A stretch of 13,480 nucleotides of DNA from Deltaproteobacteria bacterium (GCA_016704445.1 JADJAE010000037.1:1-13480), one strand, 5' to 3'. Positions 1 through 8,226 are shown, numbered from the stretch's first letter. Notes: generated from the sequence alone by a model not told the origin. A program made the numbers and translations.

Positions 1-521
1 CGCAATCACCATCTGCGATGGTTTCGGCTATCTCGACATCCCACGGGCCGAGGCCGCCCGCGGGGTCGCCATCAACCTCGACACGATGCCGGTGGGCGAC
101 GGCACCCGACCGTGCGTCGGCTTCCCCGGCGGCGCCTCGCAGCCGGTGATGTTCGTCGGCGATGACGGCTCCCGCGTCCCCCTGCTTCAACAGACCACCT
201 CGGTCGACGACTACTGGGCGCTGCGCGTCCGCGTGACTGGCCAGCTGGCGCGACCCGCGACGCTGCTGTCGACAACCGCGCAGCGCCACCATCGCAGCGG
301 CGCGCGCAAATTAACCCGTACTGAACGCCCACCCGATCTTCTACCGCTTCGCTCCAGGGTGGCTGGGGGCGGTCCTCGACGCCCCCGATCTGCATGCCGT
401 GTCAGCGACCGACTGGCTCGCGTTCGTCATCAATCGACGGGCCGCGCGCATCCCTGCGGCTCGGTGCGGCCAGCCCGTCGTCCCGACGCTGAGATCCGGG
501 GTCGCGCTACGCTCGATGTGA
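1..521 (+). CDS. C-terminal part of an unrecognised protein, with frame breaks
   Basis: I do not recognise this protein. It enters from the left edge in frame 2 (AITICDGFGYLDIPRAEAAR...) and reads sensibly through VDDYWALRV. The frame then has to change twice: near 265-272 into frame 1 (DNRAAPPSQRRAQINPY), and at about 321, where one missing C would give TAC CTG AAC, into frame 3 (LNAHPIFYRFAPGWLGAV...). It ends at TGA 519-521. Uninterrupted frame-2 reading instead gives an Arg/Pro-rich tail to position 547, which looks out of frame. Only 38 bases separate its stop from the FkbH-like gene, so it is probably the preceding gene of the same operon. I see no catalytic motif or membrane segment in the visible part. 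The reconstruction is likely; the function is unknown. Confidence 0.5.
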
Positions 522-559
522 TAGCGTCGGAGGGCGCGAACAGCTAAGGACCCTGCTCC

Positions 560-2360
560 GTGCCTCCCTCCCTCCTCAACCTGAATCCAGACCGGATCTC
601 CGGGGGCGGCGCCCTGGCGTTGGCTCAGCGCGTGCGCGATCAGCGACCCGGTGCACGGCAGGACGAGCGACGAGCGCCACTCAAGGTCTCGCTGCTCGGC
701 ACGTTCACGACCGCCTTCGTTGCGCGAATGCTCGACCTGTTCCTCCTCGACATCGGCATCGACGCGACGATCGATGAAGCGCCCTACGGCGCGATGCTCG
801 AGCATGCTCTGAATCCCCGCTCGTCCCTCTATGAAGGGAAGCCGGGCGTCGTCGTGATCCTCGCGCACGAGGAGAGCGTGCGCGACGCCCCGCGGGTGTT
901 CGCCTCGGACGACGAGGCCGCCGCCCTCGCCCGCGCCGAGGCCGATCGATGGGCGTCGCTGTGGGACGCCATTCATCGGCAGCTGCCCGCCGCGATCATT
1001 CAAGGCAACATCCCGCTCCCCGACGCCAGTCCCACCGGGAGCCTCGACGGCGCGGCCGCCTGGGGTCGGGTGCGGTACATCCGCCGGGTCAACGAGGAGC
1101 TCGCTCGCCGTGCCCGGCCCGGAGTGACGCTCTTCGACATCGAGTATCTCACCGCGAGCTACGGGCTGCGACGCGCGATCGACCACGCGGCCTATCAGCT
1201 TTCGAAGCAGCCATTCTCATTCGACTTCCTGCCGACCTGCTGTCATCGATTGGCGCGCCTCGTCGCCGCGACGCAGGGCCGCGCAGGAAGTGCGTCGTCG
1301 TCGACCTCGATGACACGCTCTGGGGTGGCACCGTCGGCGAAGACGGCGCCGACGCCCTCGCCGTGGGCCCCGACTCCGCCGACGGAGAGGCGTTCAGCTC
1401 ATTCCAGAGATACCTGCTCGGCCTGCGCGAGGAGATCCTCCTGGCGGTGTGCAGCAAGAACGATGACAGCGTGCGCGCGCCGCCTTCGCCGCCCGCGTCG
1501 ACATGCCGCTGCGCCTCGACGACTTCGCGTGCTTCGTGGCCAACTGGGACGACAAGGCCTCAAACGTGCAGCGCATCGCGAGCGCGCTCAACATAGGCCT
1601 CGACTCGCTGGTCTTCGTCGACAACAGCGCCGAGGAGCGCGAGCTCATCCGCCGCGCCCTCCCGGAGGTGACGGTGGTCGATCTGCCTGACGACCCGGTG
1701 GAGTATGTCCGGGCCGTCGACCGGAGCGCCCTCTTCGAGCTGACGGAGATCTCCGGCGAGAGCGCCCTGCGGACGAAGCAGATGCACGAAGAGCAGGCGC
1801 GGCAGGGGGTCGCCGCCTCGTTCGTCGACTACGACGCCTATCTCGAGAGCCTCGCGCTCGAGGCCCGGTTCCACCCGATCGACGCCGACACGCTCCCGCG
1901 GGTCGCCGAGCTCATCCAGCGCACCAATCAGTTCAACCTCCGATCGGTGCGCCACTCCGCCGAGCAGGTGAGGCAGTTCGTCGCCACGTACGGAAACGTC
2001 GGCTTCGCGGTGAGCCTCGCCGATCGATTCGGCAGCCAGGGCACCATCTCCGTCGTGCTGCTCCAGAACGACGGAGACACGCTCTTCGTCGACACGTGGC
2101 TTATGAGCTGCCGCGTGCTCAAGCGCGGCGTCGAGGGCCTCGTCGCGAACCGCATCGTGGCCGAGGCGAGGCGGCTGGGAGCCCGCGCCGTCATCGGCGA
2201 ATATCGTCCGACGGCGAAGAATGGCATGGTGGCCGACCACTACCCGACCCTAGGCTACGCGCCCGACGGTGTGGTCGAAGGCCACAAGCGCTATCGCCTC
2301 GACATCCATGACGACACGGCGCCGCAGCGGCACTTCATCAAGGAAGTATCAGCCCGATGA
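560..2360 (+). CDS. FkbH-like HAD-family protein (glyceryl-ACP forming type), two frame breaks
   Basis: FkbH-family proteins (HAD subfamily IIIC) take 1,3-bisphosphoglycerate, remove phosphate and load a glyceryl unit on an acyl carrier protein. The start is GTG 560, preceded by AAGGA at 546-550. The N-terminal domain (LKVSLLGTFTTAFVARM, DEAPYGAML, SKQPFSFDFLP) runs in frame 2 to about 1284. The HAD core follows in frame 1 with CVVVDLDDTLWGGTVGEDG and LAVCSKNDDS. From about 1480, frame 3 carries ANWDDKASNVQRIA, LVFVDNSAEERELIRRALP, and the C-terminal GNAT-like domain with QRTNQFNLRSVRHS. Each change fits one missing base, so the reconstructed protein is about 600 residues, normal for FkbH proteins with the N-terminal domain. 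Its stop overlaps the ACP start as ATGA. No polyketide synthase is present, so a cell-surface role is more likely than polyketide extender supply. The family is confident; the exact substrate is inferred. Confidence 0.9.
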
Positions 2361-2599
2361 ACGACGATGAGATCACCCGCCGATTGACCGATATCTTCCG
2401 GTCGGTCTTCAATCAACCAGGCCTGGAGATCGCTCGCGAGACGACCGCCGACACCGTGCGAGGGTGGGACTCCCTGAAGCACGTCGAGCTCATGGTCTCC
2501 ATCGAGGCGGGCTTCGGCATCCGCTTCAAGGTCGTCGAGATCGGGCGCCTGCGAAACGTGGGAGACCTGATCGACAAGATCCGCGGCAAGGTCGCATGA
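2357..2599 (+). CDS. Acyl carrier protein
   Basis: This is an 80-residue acyl carrier protein carrying intermediates as a thioester on phosphopantetheine. The attachment site is Ser39 in RGWDSLKHVELMVSIEAGF, the usual G-x-D-S-L context followed by the acidic second helix. Length and the four-helix pattern are normal and the frame is intact. It overlaps the FkbH-like gene by ATGA (2357-2360) and the VOC gene in the same way (2596-2599), so the three are translationally coupled. As a dedicated ACP behind FkbH it is the expected acceptor of the glyceryl unit. By analogy with DltC it could present the acyl group to the MBOAT protein encoded nearby; that step is inference. A housekeeping fatty-acid ACP is unlikely, because no fab genes are here. 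Confidence 0.93.
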   Translation: MNDDEITRRLTDIFRSVFNQPGLEIARETTADTVRGWDSLKHVELMVSIEAGFGIRFKVVEIGRLRNVGDLIDKIRGKVA

Positions 2600-3014
2600 C
2601 GACTGATCCCGCCTACCGGTTCGACCACGTGGGCCTGGTGGTCAAAGACCTCCGCCAGGCCACGTCGGCGCTCGGCGCGCTCGGCTATGACTCCTTCACG
2701 TCACCCGTCGACGACCTCCGCCAGCAGGTTCGCATCGTGTTCGCCAGCCGGAGCGAGCCCTCGTCGCCCAGGCTGGAGCTCGTCGAGCCCGCGGGCGACG
2801 GCTCCGTGGTGCGAGACCTGCTGGTGCGCGGCGGTTCGACCACCTACCACGTCTGCTATCGCGCCGATGATCTGGAGCGGGCGATGACCCACCTCTCGGA
2901 CCACGGGTTTCGCCCCCTCGCCGAGCCCGCGGCGTCGCCGGCCTTCGAGGGGCGACCCTTCGTGTTCATGTATCACCTCGCGCTGGGCCTCGTTGAGCTG
3001 GTGGGGAGCGATGA
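2596..3014 (+). CDS. VOC-superfamily (glyoxalase / methylmalonyl-CoA epimerase fold) protein
   Basis: This is a metal-dependent VOC-fold protein of about 139 residues. The four expected metal ligands are visible in order: His in RFDHVGLVVKDL (residue 11), Glu in RLELVEPAG, His in TTYHVCYR and Glu in GLVELVG, which suggests an intact epimerase/lyase-type active site. The start ATG overlaps the ACP stop. As written, the frame does not stop and runs into the methyltransferase, giving a 456-residue apparent fusion. If the G run at 3003-3006 lacks one G, the gene ends VELVGER-TGA at 3012-3014 and overlaps the next ATG as ATGA, like the other junctions of this operon. I judge this more likely than a true fusion. 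It probably isomerises or modifies the ACP- or CoA-bound acyl group; the substrate is unknown. Confidence 0.75.
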
Positions 3015-3966
3015 CCGACATCGAGGCGAGGCTCGCCGAAGCGGACAGCGCTGTCCCCACGCGACCCGGCTGCTCCGCAGGCTCGCTGCGGACGGCCAGC
3101 TGCGCGCTGCCATCGAGTATCTGCTCCAGGAGCGGGAGTACCTGCCCTACGCCGAGGGCGTGATCTCTGCCGCCGCGGCCCTCTATCGCGAGCAGGGTCG
3201 CGGCGAAGACGAGCTGGCCGAGGCGGTGCTCGAATACACGTACCTGTACGCGCGACATCAGGTGAGCTTCGTGAAGACGGGCGCGTACTCGCACACCGAC
3301 TTCGCCAGGGTCTACGAAGAGGTCTACGACAACGAGGCGCTGATGCTCGGCACATACCTGCCGGGCCTCCTCCTCACGCAGGCCATCTGGCCTGTGCACT
3401 ACCGCGTCCAGCGGCTCTTCAATGACGTCTTCCTGGCGGGGTTCGACGCGCCCCCGGCGAGGATGGTCGAGTTCGGCGTCGGCCACGGGTGGACGTTGCT
3501 GGAGTACCTTCGGCGGTTTCCGCGCTCCGAAGCGCTCGCGGTGGACGTGAGCCGCCACTCGCTCCAGTTCAGCGCCAGCGTGCTGCGGGCCAACGGCGTG
3601 GACGCCTCCCGTGTGCGGTTCGTGCAGGCCGACGTGACGCGGTACGAGCCCGAGGTCACGGCCGACTGCGACGCCGGGGTCATGGGCGAGATCCTCGAGC
3701 ACGTCGAAGACCCGACGAGCGCCCTGCGAAGCTTCCGCCGACTGCTGCGGCCCGACGCCCGCGCGTTCATCACCACCGTGATCGACTCGAACGCCGTCGA
3801 CCACATCTACCAGTTCAGGTCGCAGGCGGAGATCGACGCGATGATCGTGGGGCACGCCTTCGAGCTCGAGCGCTCGGAGATCGTCGAGCCGCGGCGGCTC
3901 CGCCTCGGTGATGAGCTCGGGAGCGACCCGACGAAGTACTACCTCGCGGTCGCGCGCGCGAAGTGA
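3011..3966 (+). CDS. Class I SAM-dependent methyltransferase, one frame break
   Basis: The core has motif I MVEFGVGHGWTLLEYL, an acidic strand-2 end ALAVDVSRHSL, RVRFVQADVTRYEP, and GEILEHVEDPTSALRSFRRL, the pattern of class I methyltransferases. The chosen start is ATG 3011 in frame 2 (MTDIEARLAEADSAVP), preceded by GGGGAG. The frame must move to frame 1 at about 3055-3060 beside a C run, after which it continues ATRLLRRLAADGQLR to TGA 3964. The reconstructed length is about 317 residues. The N-terminal 120 residues are helical and unassigned. It is the last gene of the FkbH-ACP-VOC operon, so O-methylation of the glyceryl-type unit or of the acceptor sugar is a reasonable guess, not shown. 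Its last 28 bases overlap the convergent MBOAT gene. Confidence 0.8.
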
Positions 3967-5153
3967 TGCCATAGGCCGACCAGGTCGGCGCCGGTGCGAG
4001 CGAAGCAGACGCACGTGATGGCGACGTAGCTGTAGCAGGCGCCGACGCGGACGAGGCGCAGGGTGGGCGAACGCTGGTAGCGCTCGAGCCCGTCGCTCCC
4101 GAGCAGGCGCTCCAGCAGCGCGGAGTAGGGGTGCACGAGGAGCACGGCCGCGCCGTGGAGCAGCCCGAAGAGCACGAACCCGAGGCGGGGCCCATGCCAG
4201 AGGCCGACCAGCAGGAAGGAGAGCAGCGCGCTCAGGGCGGTGGCGGACCTCGCCGAGCCGCGCAGGGGGCCGCGTCGGAGCGCACGCAAGGACGGATAGA
4301 ACACGAAATCCCGCATCCAGGATGAGAACGTCATGTGCCAGCGCTGCCAGAATTCCTGGAGGTTGGTCGCGAGGAAGGGGCGCGCGAAGTTCTCCGGCAG
4401 GTCGATGCGACAGAGCTTCGCCAGGCCGATGACGATGTCGCAGTACCCGGAGAAGTTCAGGAAGAGCTGGAGCGGGTACAGGTATACGAACAGGGCCCAG
4501 TCGCGCGCGCGGGCCGACGCGCTCGACACGACGTCGATCGACGTGAAGGCCCCGAGGAAGGGCGCGATCAGCACCACGCAGGCGTAGCCGTTCACCACCC
4601 GGTTGAGCGCGCGCACGACGTCCGCTGGGCGCTCGTCGGCATCACGGGAGAGGAAGCCCGCCGTGAAGGGGCCGTAGCGCGCGATGGGACCGGCGAGCAG
4701 CGTGAAGAAGCCGAGGGTGAAGTTGGTGTAGTCGACGAGGTCGACGGTCGCCTCGTCGTCCGCGTCGATCCAGAGCATCCACTCGATCTGGCGGAGGACG
4801 ACGTAGGACAGGCCGATGACCTCGAGCGGCGGGTGCGCGAACGGCAGCAGCCGACCGAGGCCCGGCACGCTGGTGAAATAGTGTCGCAGGAGGCCTAGCG
4901 AGAAGAGCTGGGCGCCGACGAGCGCCGCGAAGACGGAGGTCGGCAGCGATCGCCGATGCCGCACGGCGAGGAAGGCCGCGTACACGAAGAGCGCGGTCGC
5001 GAGGATCGACGCGCCGCTGCCGAGCGCGATCGCCAGGATGGCGACGCTGACGGCGCCGTGGATCCAGCGGCCGACTCGCCGGGGCGCCGCGCGCAGCGCG
5101 AGGATCAGCAGCATCGCGGTGGCGATGAAGGCGAGGTGATCGACGCGCATCAT
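3939..5153 (-). CDS. MBOAT-family membrane O-acyltransferase (DltB/AlgI-like)
   Basis: This is a 404-residue polytopic membrane protein of the DltB/AlgI branch of MBOAT acyltransferases, which move an acyl group from a cytoplasmic carrier across the inner membrane. Hallmarks visible: GLSYVVLRQIEW, NFSGYCDIVIGLAKL (about 233-247), NLQEFWQRWHMTFSSWMRDF (about 264-283) and LLVGLWHGPRLGFVLFGLLHG, with the candidate catalytic His at about 320. The frame is intact. The start ATG 5153 overlaps the upstream SGNH gene stop (ATGATG), so the two are coupled, as is common for MBOAT/SGNH pairs that decorate alginate, teichoic acid, peptidoglycan or O-antigen. The presence of a dedicated ACP in the convergent operon favours a DltB-like, ACP-using enzyme. 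The acceptor glycan is unknown. Confidence 0.93.
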   Translation of the reverse strand: MMRVDHLAFIATAMLLILALRAAPRRVGRWIHGAVSVAILAIALGSGASILATALFVYAAFLAVRHRRSLPTSVFAALVGAQLFSLGLLRHYFTSVPGLGRLLPFAHPPLEVIGLSYVVLRQIEWMLWIDADDEATVDLVDYTNFTLGFFTLLAGPIARYGPFTAGFLSRDADERPADVVRALNRVVNGYACVVLIAPFLGAFTSIDVVSSASARARDWALFVYLYPLQLFLNFSGYCDIVIGLAKLCRIDLPENFARPFLATNLQEFWQRWHMTFSSWMRDFVFYPSLRALRRGPLRGSARSATALSALLSFLLVGLWHGPRLGFVLFGLLHGAAVLLVHPYSALLERLLGSDGLERYQRSPTLRLVRVGACYSYVAITCVCFARTGADLVGLWHHFARATAR

Positions 5154-6244
5154 CGGGGAGCGCCCGCCGCGGACTGGTGCAGCAGGCTCGCGAGGCGGAG
5201 GTACCCTTCGACTTCGAGGTGCACCTGGTCGTGATAGTGGGGCCCGATCTCCTCTCGGCGGACGGCCCTGAACGTCACGCGCGAGGGTCGGGCGAGGCCC
5301 TCGAGCATGGCGATGAAGGCGTCTCGCTGGCGCTCGAAGTGCGGGACGTCGACCTGCTCGGACAGGCGCGTCATGTCCTCTTCGAGGTAGAACACGACGG
5401 AGCGCGTCGCGGTCGCGCTCGCCAGCCGCGCGAACAGCGCGCGGAGGAAGGCCGCCTGCGGGTGGGCTGCGCTCACCTCGATGGAGTCGTAGCGACGGGC
5501 CGCCCGGACTCGCCAGGCCATCTCGCGCAGCACGGCGGCGTCTTCCTCGGAGGCTGCGTCGTCCCAGGTGTCGGTGCCGGGAGCGCTCGGCTCGGGCCCG
5601 ACGACGCCCCCGGCCAGCCCGAGCGCCCTGCGGGTGGCGGTCACGGCGGCCAGGCGGGGCGGGGCGGTCAGGAGGGTGAGGTGCGCCAGGTCGCGGTACC
5701 GGAGCATGGGCACGCGCTCGAACGCCTCGTCGCGCAGCGGCGAGATCAGGCGATCGAGGGGGCGCGCGGCGGCCGGGCAGAGGCCTCGCTCGGACGGCGT
5801 GGCGTCGCCCGCGCCCGCGAAGTCGCCGGCGAACGGGCGCGGTGAGACGTTGATGAACAGGAGCGAAGGTCGCCTCGCGAGGACCTCGGCGACGACGCAG
5901 TCGAGCTCGCGAAAGAGCACGCCGTTGATGCCGAGGTTGACGACGTGCGCGCCGCGCCCCGACCGGCGGGAGAGCCGGGCGTACTGCGCGGCGACGGTGT
6001 GCTCATCCCAGCGAGCGCCATGCGTGGCCTCGAGGTGCTGCGCGAACACCAGCGAGTCGCCGACGAAGGCGACCTGAGGCACGCGGCTGGACCGCTCCAG
6101 CGTGCTCACCCGGGCCCGCAGGACATCCCGGGTCTGGATATCGACCGGGCGCGCGTCGAGCCGAAGACTACGCGCGGACGCGAGCAGGGCGATGTTGATC
6201 AGCGCGAGCGTACAGACGACGACGATGAGGGCGCGGGCAAGCAC
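5150..6244 (-). CDS. Membrane-anchored SGNH-hydrolase-like protein (DltD/AlgX type partner of MBOAT)
   Basis: This 364-residue protein has one N-terminal membrane anchor (ALIVVVCTLALINIALLAS, residues about 5-23) and a periplasmic SGNH domain. Catalytic blocks are visible: QVAFVGDSLVFAQHLE with Ser64 (block I), VVNLGINGVLF at about 101-111 (a Gly/Asn pair), and YHDQVHLEVEGY with Asp339 and His342 (block V). In MBOAT systems such proteins transfer the exported acyl group to the polymer. The start is GTG 6244; no good ribosome site precedes it and 70 bases separate it from the microprotein stop, so the start is only moderately certain. Its stop overlaps the MBOAT start. I infer transfer, or possibly removal, of an acyl group on a surface glycan. 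Confidence 0.82.
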   Translation of the reverse strand: MLARALIVVVCTLALINIALLASARSLRLDARPVDIQTRDVLRARVSTLERSSRVPQVAFVGDSLVFAQHLEATHGARWDEHTVAAQYARLSRRSGRGAHVVNLGINGVLFRELDCVVAEVLARRPSLLFINVSPRPFAGDFAGAGDATPSERGLCPAAARPLDRLISPLRDEAFERVPMLRYRDLAHLTLLTAPPRLAAVTATRRALGLAGGVVGPEPSAPGTDTWDDAASEEDAAVLREMAWRVRAARRYDSIEVSAAHPQAAFLRALFARLASATATRSVVFYLEEDMTRLSEQVDVPHFERQRDAFIAMLEGLARPSRVTFRAVRREEIGPHYHDQVHLEVEGYLRLASLLHQSAAGAPR

Positions 6245-6314
6245 TGCGTGGAGGGGGTCTGTGTGAACCCGGTGCAGAGGGTACGTCGGAGGGGATTAGG
6301 GGTCGAAAGGACCG

Positions 6315-6422
6315 TCAGAAGTTCTGATAGATGACGAGGCTGGTCATCGTGTCGCCCAGCAGGAGGACAAGTGCCAGCTTGAGCCCGATCCAGACGAGCT
6401 GGAGGTGCAGCCGACGAGTCAT
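6315..6422 (-). CDS. 35-residue membrane microprotein, DltX-like candidate acyl carrier
   Basis: This short gene is easily missed. It starts at ATG 6422, sharing one base with the upstream stop (TGATG), and ends at TGA 6317-6315. The product begins MTRRLHLQLVW, has a single hydrophobic segment (VWIGLKLALVLLLG, about 10-23) and ends SLVIYQNF. A basic start, one transmembrane helix and a C-terminal aromatic motif with Tyr32 and a final Phe35 are the features of DltX, the microprotein whose C-terminal tyrosine is reported to receive the acyl group from DltB before DltD. It sits in the same operon as an MBOAT and two SGNH proteins, so the acceptor role is a strong inference. It is too short for motif similarity alone to be proof. 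Confidence 0.75.
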   Translation of the reverse strand: MTRRLHLQLVWIGLKLALVLLLGDTMTSLVIYQNF

Positions 6423-6904
6423 CAGTGACCGACGAGGGGAATGGCGCCGGGGCGGAGGTCGAACTGCGTGAAGAGCGGCCGCACCTCACGGATGCCCTGC
6501 GTCTGCACCCGCCGGTGGATCTCCGGCGTCGCAGAGGCGAGCGGCAGCAGCATTCTCGCGATGGTGCGGAAGCCGCCTGCCGCCGAGCGCGTGTACTCGT
6601 CGTTGCTGTTCATCTGCACGAGCTGCACACGACAATCGCGGGACGCGTCGGGTACGCGGGAGCGATGCTCGGTGCAGAGGAAGATGGCGGTGCGTGTCAG
6701 GTACGCCTCGAGATCGGCCTGCTGCCGGATGTGCGTGAAGGGGGCGAGATTCTGCGGCACCGCCCAGACGATATAGAGGTATCGCTCCGTCGTCGTGACG
6801 TACAGATTGCCCGGTGAGGGGCGGTAGAAGCCATCATCGGCGAGTGCGGCTGCGCCGAAGAGGAGGGCGGACACGGCCAGACACCGGGACAGGGATCGCT
6901 TCAT
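6422..6904 (-). CDS. Secreted periplasmic protein of unknown function (160 aa)
   Basis: I do not recognise the family. The product starts MKRSLSRCLAVSALLFGAAA with a clear signal peptide and a likely signal peptidase I cut after Ala-Leu-Ala at residue 22, leaving about 138 mature residues. The mature part contains two cysteines (Cys77 in IFLCTEHRS and Cys91 in SRDCRVQ) that could form a disulfide, and no further membrane segment. It ends PLVGH. The start overlaps the upstream SGNH stop as ATGA, and its own stop shares a base with the microprotein start, so it is embedded in the acylation operon and was presumably kept for that pathway. It might be a scaffold or glycan-binding partner of the SGNH proteins; that is a guess from position only. 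Confidence 0.78.
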   Translation of the reverse strand: MKRSLSRCLAVSALLFGAAALADDGFYRPSPGNLYVTTTERYLYIVWAVPQNLAPFTHIRQQADLEAYLTRTAIFLCTEHRSRVPDASRDCRVQLVQMNSNDEYTRSAAGGFRTIARMLLPLASATPEIHRRVQTQGIREVRPLFTQFDLRPGAIPLVGH

Positions 6905-8072
6905 CGGTTCAACATCTCGTGAGAGTTGACGAAGCCGCCGACGGTGTTGGCCACGAGCTGGGCGCCGGCCTCTCGCAGATGGGCGTCATCGTAGAAGGTG
7001 TCCAGTGTTCTGGGGACGTGGGTCGCAAGGTCGTAGCACGGCACCCTGGTGGATGCACACACCGCGAGGAGCTCGCGATTGAAGGCGAGCAGCGCCTCGG
7101 CAAGCGCGCGCGGGGAGTAGTACTCGGGGTGCTCGCACTGCATACAGGTGTAGCCAGCCCAGAGGGCGTCGAGCTCGCGGGCGCTCATGTCAGGCTTCCA
7201 GAGCGCGGGGTGGGTCACGAACAACACCCTCGGGTGCGTGGGTAGCTGGCGCAGCGCCGCGATGAGCTGCAGCAGGTTAGCGCGGTAGACGTCGATGGCG
7301 TCGGTGAGGAACGGGATCTCTTCGAGGGTGCGGGCCTGTCTTCGACGCTGGGCCATTCGTGCATAGAGCGGCGCGAAATCCTGGGAGGACCCGGAGACGT
7401 ACCGCTCGAGCCAGAACGTGACGTACGACGCGTGGAGTCCATCGAGGTCGCCCGGCCCGTAGAGCCTCGAGGCGTACCGGGCCAGGGTGGTCGGATCGGA
7501 GAGGTCGATCGGCAGGAGGCGCTCTTCGATGGCCGCCTGGAGGTCGTTGCCGCCGGACATCACGATGACCAGATCGGGCTCGAGCGCCGGGAGCAGCGTT
7601 CGCGCGTGGGCGATGTAGTCCAGGGTCAACTGTCCGCTCCGCGCGGCGTTGCCGACCCAGACCCGGCGATGCGCGCGCCCGAGGGACGTCTTGCAGGCGC
7701 CGCGGCCATGTCGGCGTCGTCGAGCAGCAGGCACTCCGTGACGCTCCCGCCGAGGTGACGACGCGAAGGGGTCTGATGGTCGGCGAGGTCGAGGTCATCG
7801 CCGCGCAAGCCGAGCGCGTTGGTGCGCACCACGACGCGCCGGGGCTCGAGACCGAGTACGGGGCGGGTCACTTCCACGACCGAGCGAAGAAGGCCCGGCT
7901 GCGCGAACGGGAACCGAGCGGACGTCGGCGGGTGGATGCTTCGACGGAGGTGGACCTCGGCGACGAGCATGCCCAGGGCGACGAGGGTCAAGACGCCAAG
8001 CAGCGCACGCCCGGCGAGGGCTCGCCGAGTCGCCGCGGCACCGGGCGAGCGCGTTGCGATGGGGGGCGACAC
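6901..8072 (-). CDS. Second membrane-anchored SGNH-hydrolase-like protein, frame breaks near 7680-7765
   Basis: Two reading frames together make one SGNH protein of about 390 residues. The N-terminal part has a membrane anchor (ALLGVLTLVALGMLVAEVHL), then VVVRTNALGLRGDDLDL and LGGSVTECLLLDDAD, where GGS is block I with the nucleophilic Ser. The rest reads VWVGNAARSGQ (block II), VIVMSGGNDLQAA (block III) and TFYDDAHLREAGAQL (block V, Asp-x-x-His). Between 7680 and 7765 the frame moves several times; RVVT then LGGS, and TWPRRLQDV then RAHRRVWVGN, lie in different frames, consistent with single-base errors beside C and G runs. I chose GTG 8072; GTG 8165 is also open, but it would add 31 poorly structured residues and include a TTGACA promoter-like element. 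It is the first gene of the minus-strand operon. Its substrate is unknown; it may be a second transferase or an esterase. Confidence 0.75.
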
Positions 8073-8077
8073 CAGTG

Positions 8078-8108
8078 CTAGAGCGCGCAGAAGCCCCGAT
8101 GTTGTCAA
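8078..8108 (-). promoter_or_regulatory. Candidate promoter of the SGNH-MBOAT operon
   Basis: On the minus strand a perfect TTGACA lies at 8108-8103, followed after 19 bases by CTCTAG at 8083-8078. The spacing is long and the -10 weak. Transcription from it would begin close to the GTG at 8072, giving a leaderless or nearly leaderless message. This supports the later start but is only suggestive. Confidence 0.3.
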
Positions 8109-8197
8109 GCTCGCTGCGGCGCTCGCGAGAACCTGCTCGGCGCCACAATTGGCAAGGGCACCCACCAGATGGGGGGGGTGCCCCTACGGAGAATCAA

Positions 8198-8216
8198 CGC
8201 CCTCCGACGGAGGGCG
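8198..8216 (-). terminator. Hairpin terminator candidate after rpmB
   Basis: CGCCCTCC and GGAGGGCG form a perfect 8-bp G+C-rich stem with a 3-base loop, beginning 11 bases after the rpmB stop in the direction of its transcription. Downstream on that strand is TTGATTCT, a weak T-rich stretch. It probably ends the rpmB transcript and separates it from the SGNH-MBOAT operon. Confidence 0.6.
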
Positions 8217-8226
8217 CGTGGGATCT

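Noticed and set aside
1200..2360. FkbH-like gene as a true pseudogene
   Set aside because: All motifs remain intact across both frame breaks, downstream coupling is preserved, and the same error type affects unrelated genes, including BMC and permease genes.
560..2600. A polyketide synthase or natural-product cluster, suggested by FkbH plus ACP
   Set aside because: No ketosynthase, acyltransferase or NRPS domain is visible; the neighbouring MBOAT/SGNH genes favour envelope acylation.
8171..8178. Run of eight G bases just upstream of the SGNH2 open frame, considered as a phase-variation tract
   Set aside because: It lies outside the preferred coding region and a single run in a sequence with homopolymer-length errors cannot be trusted.
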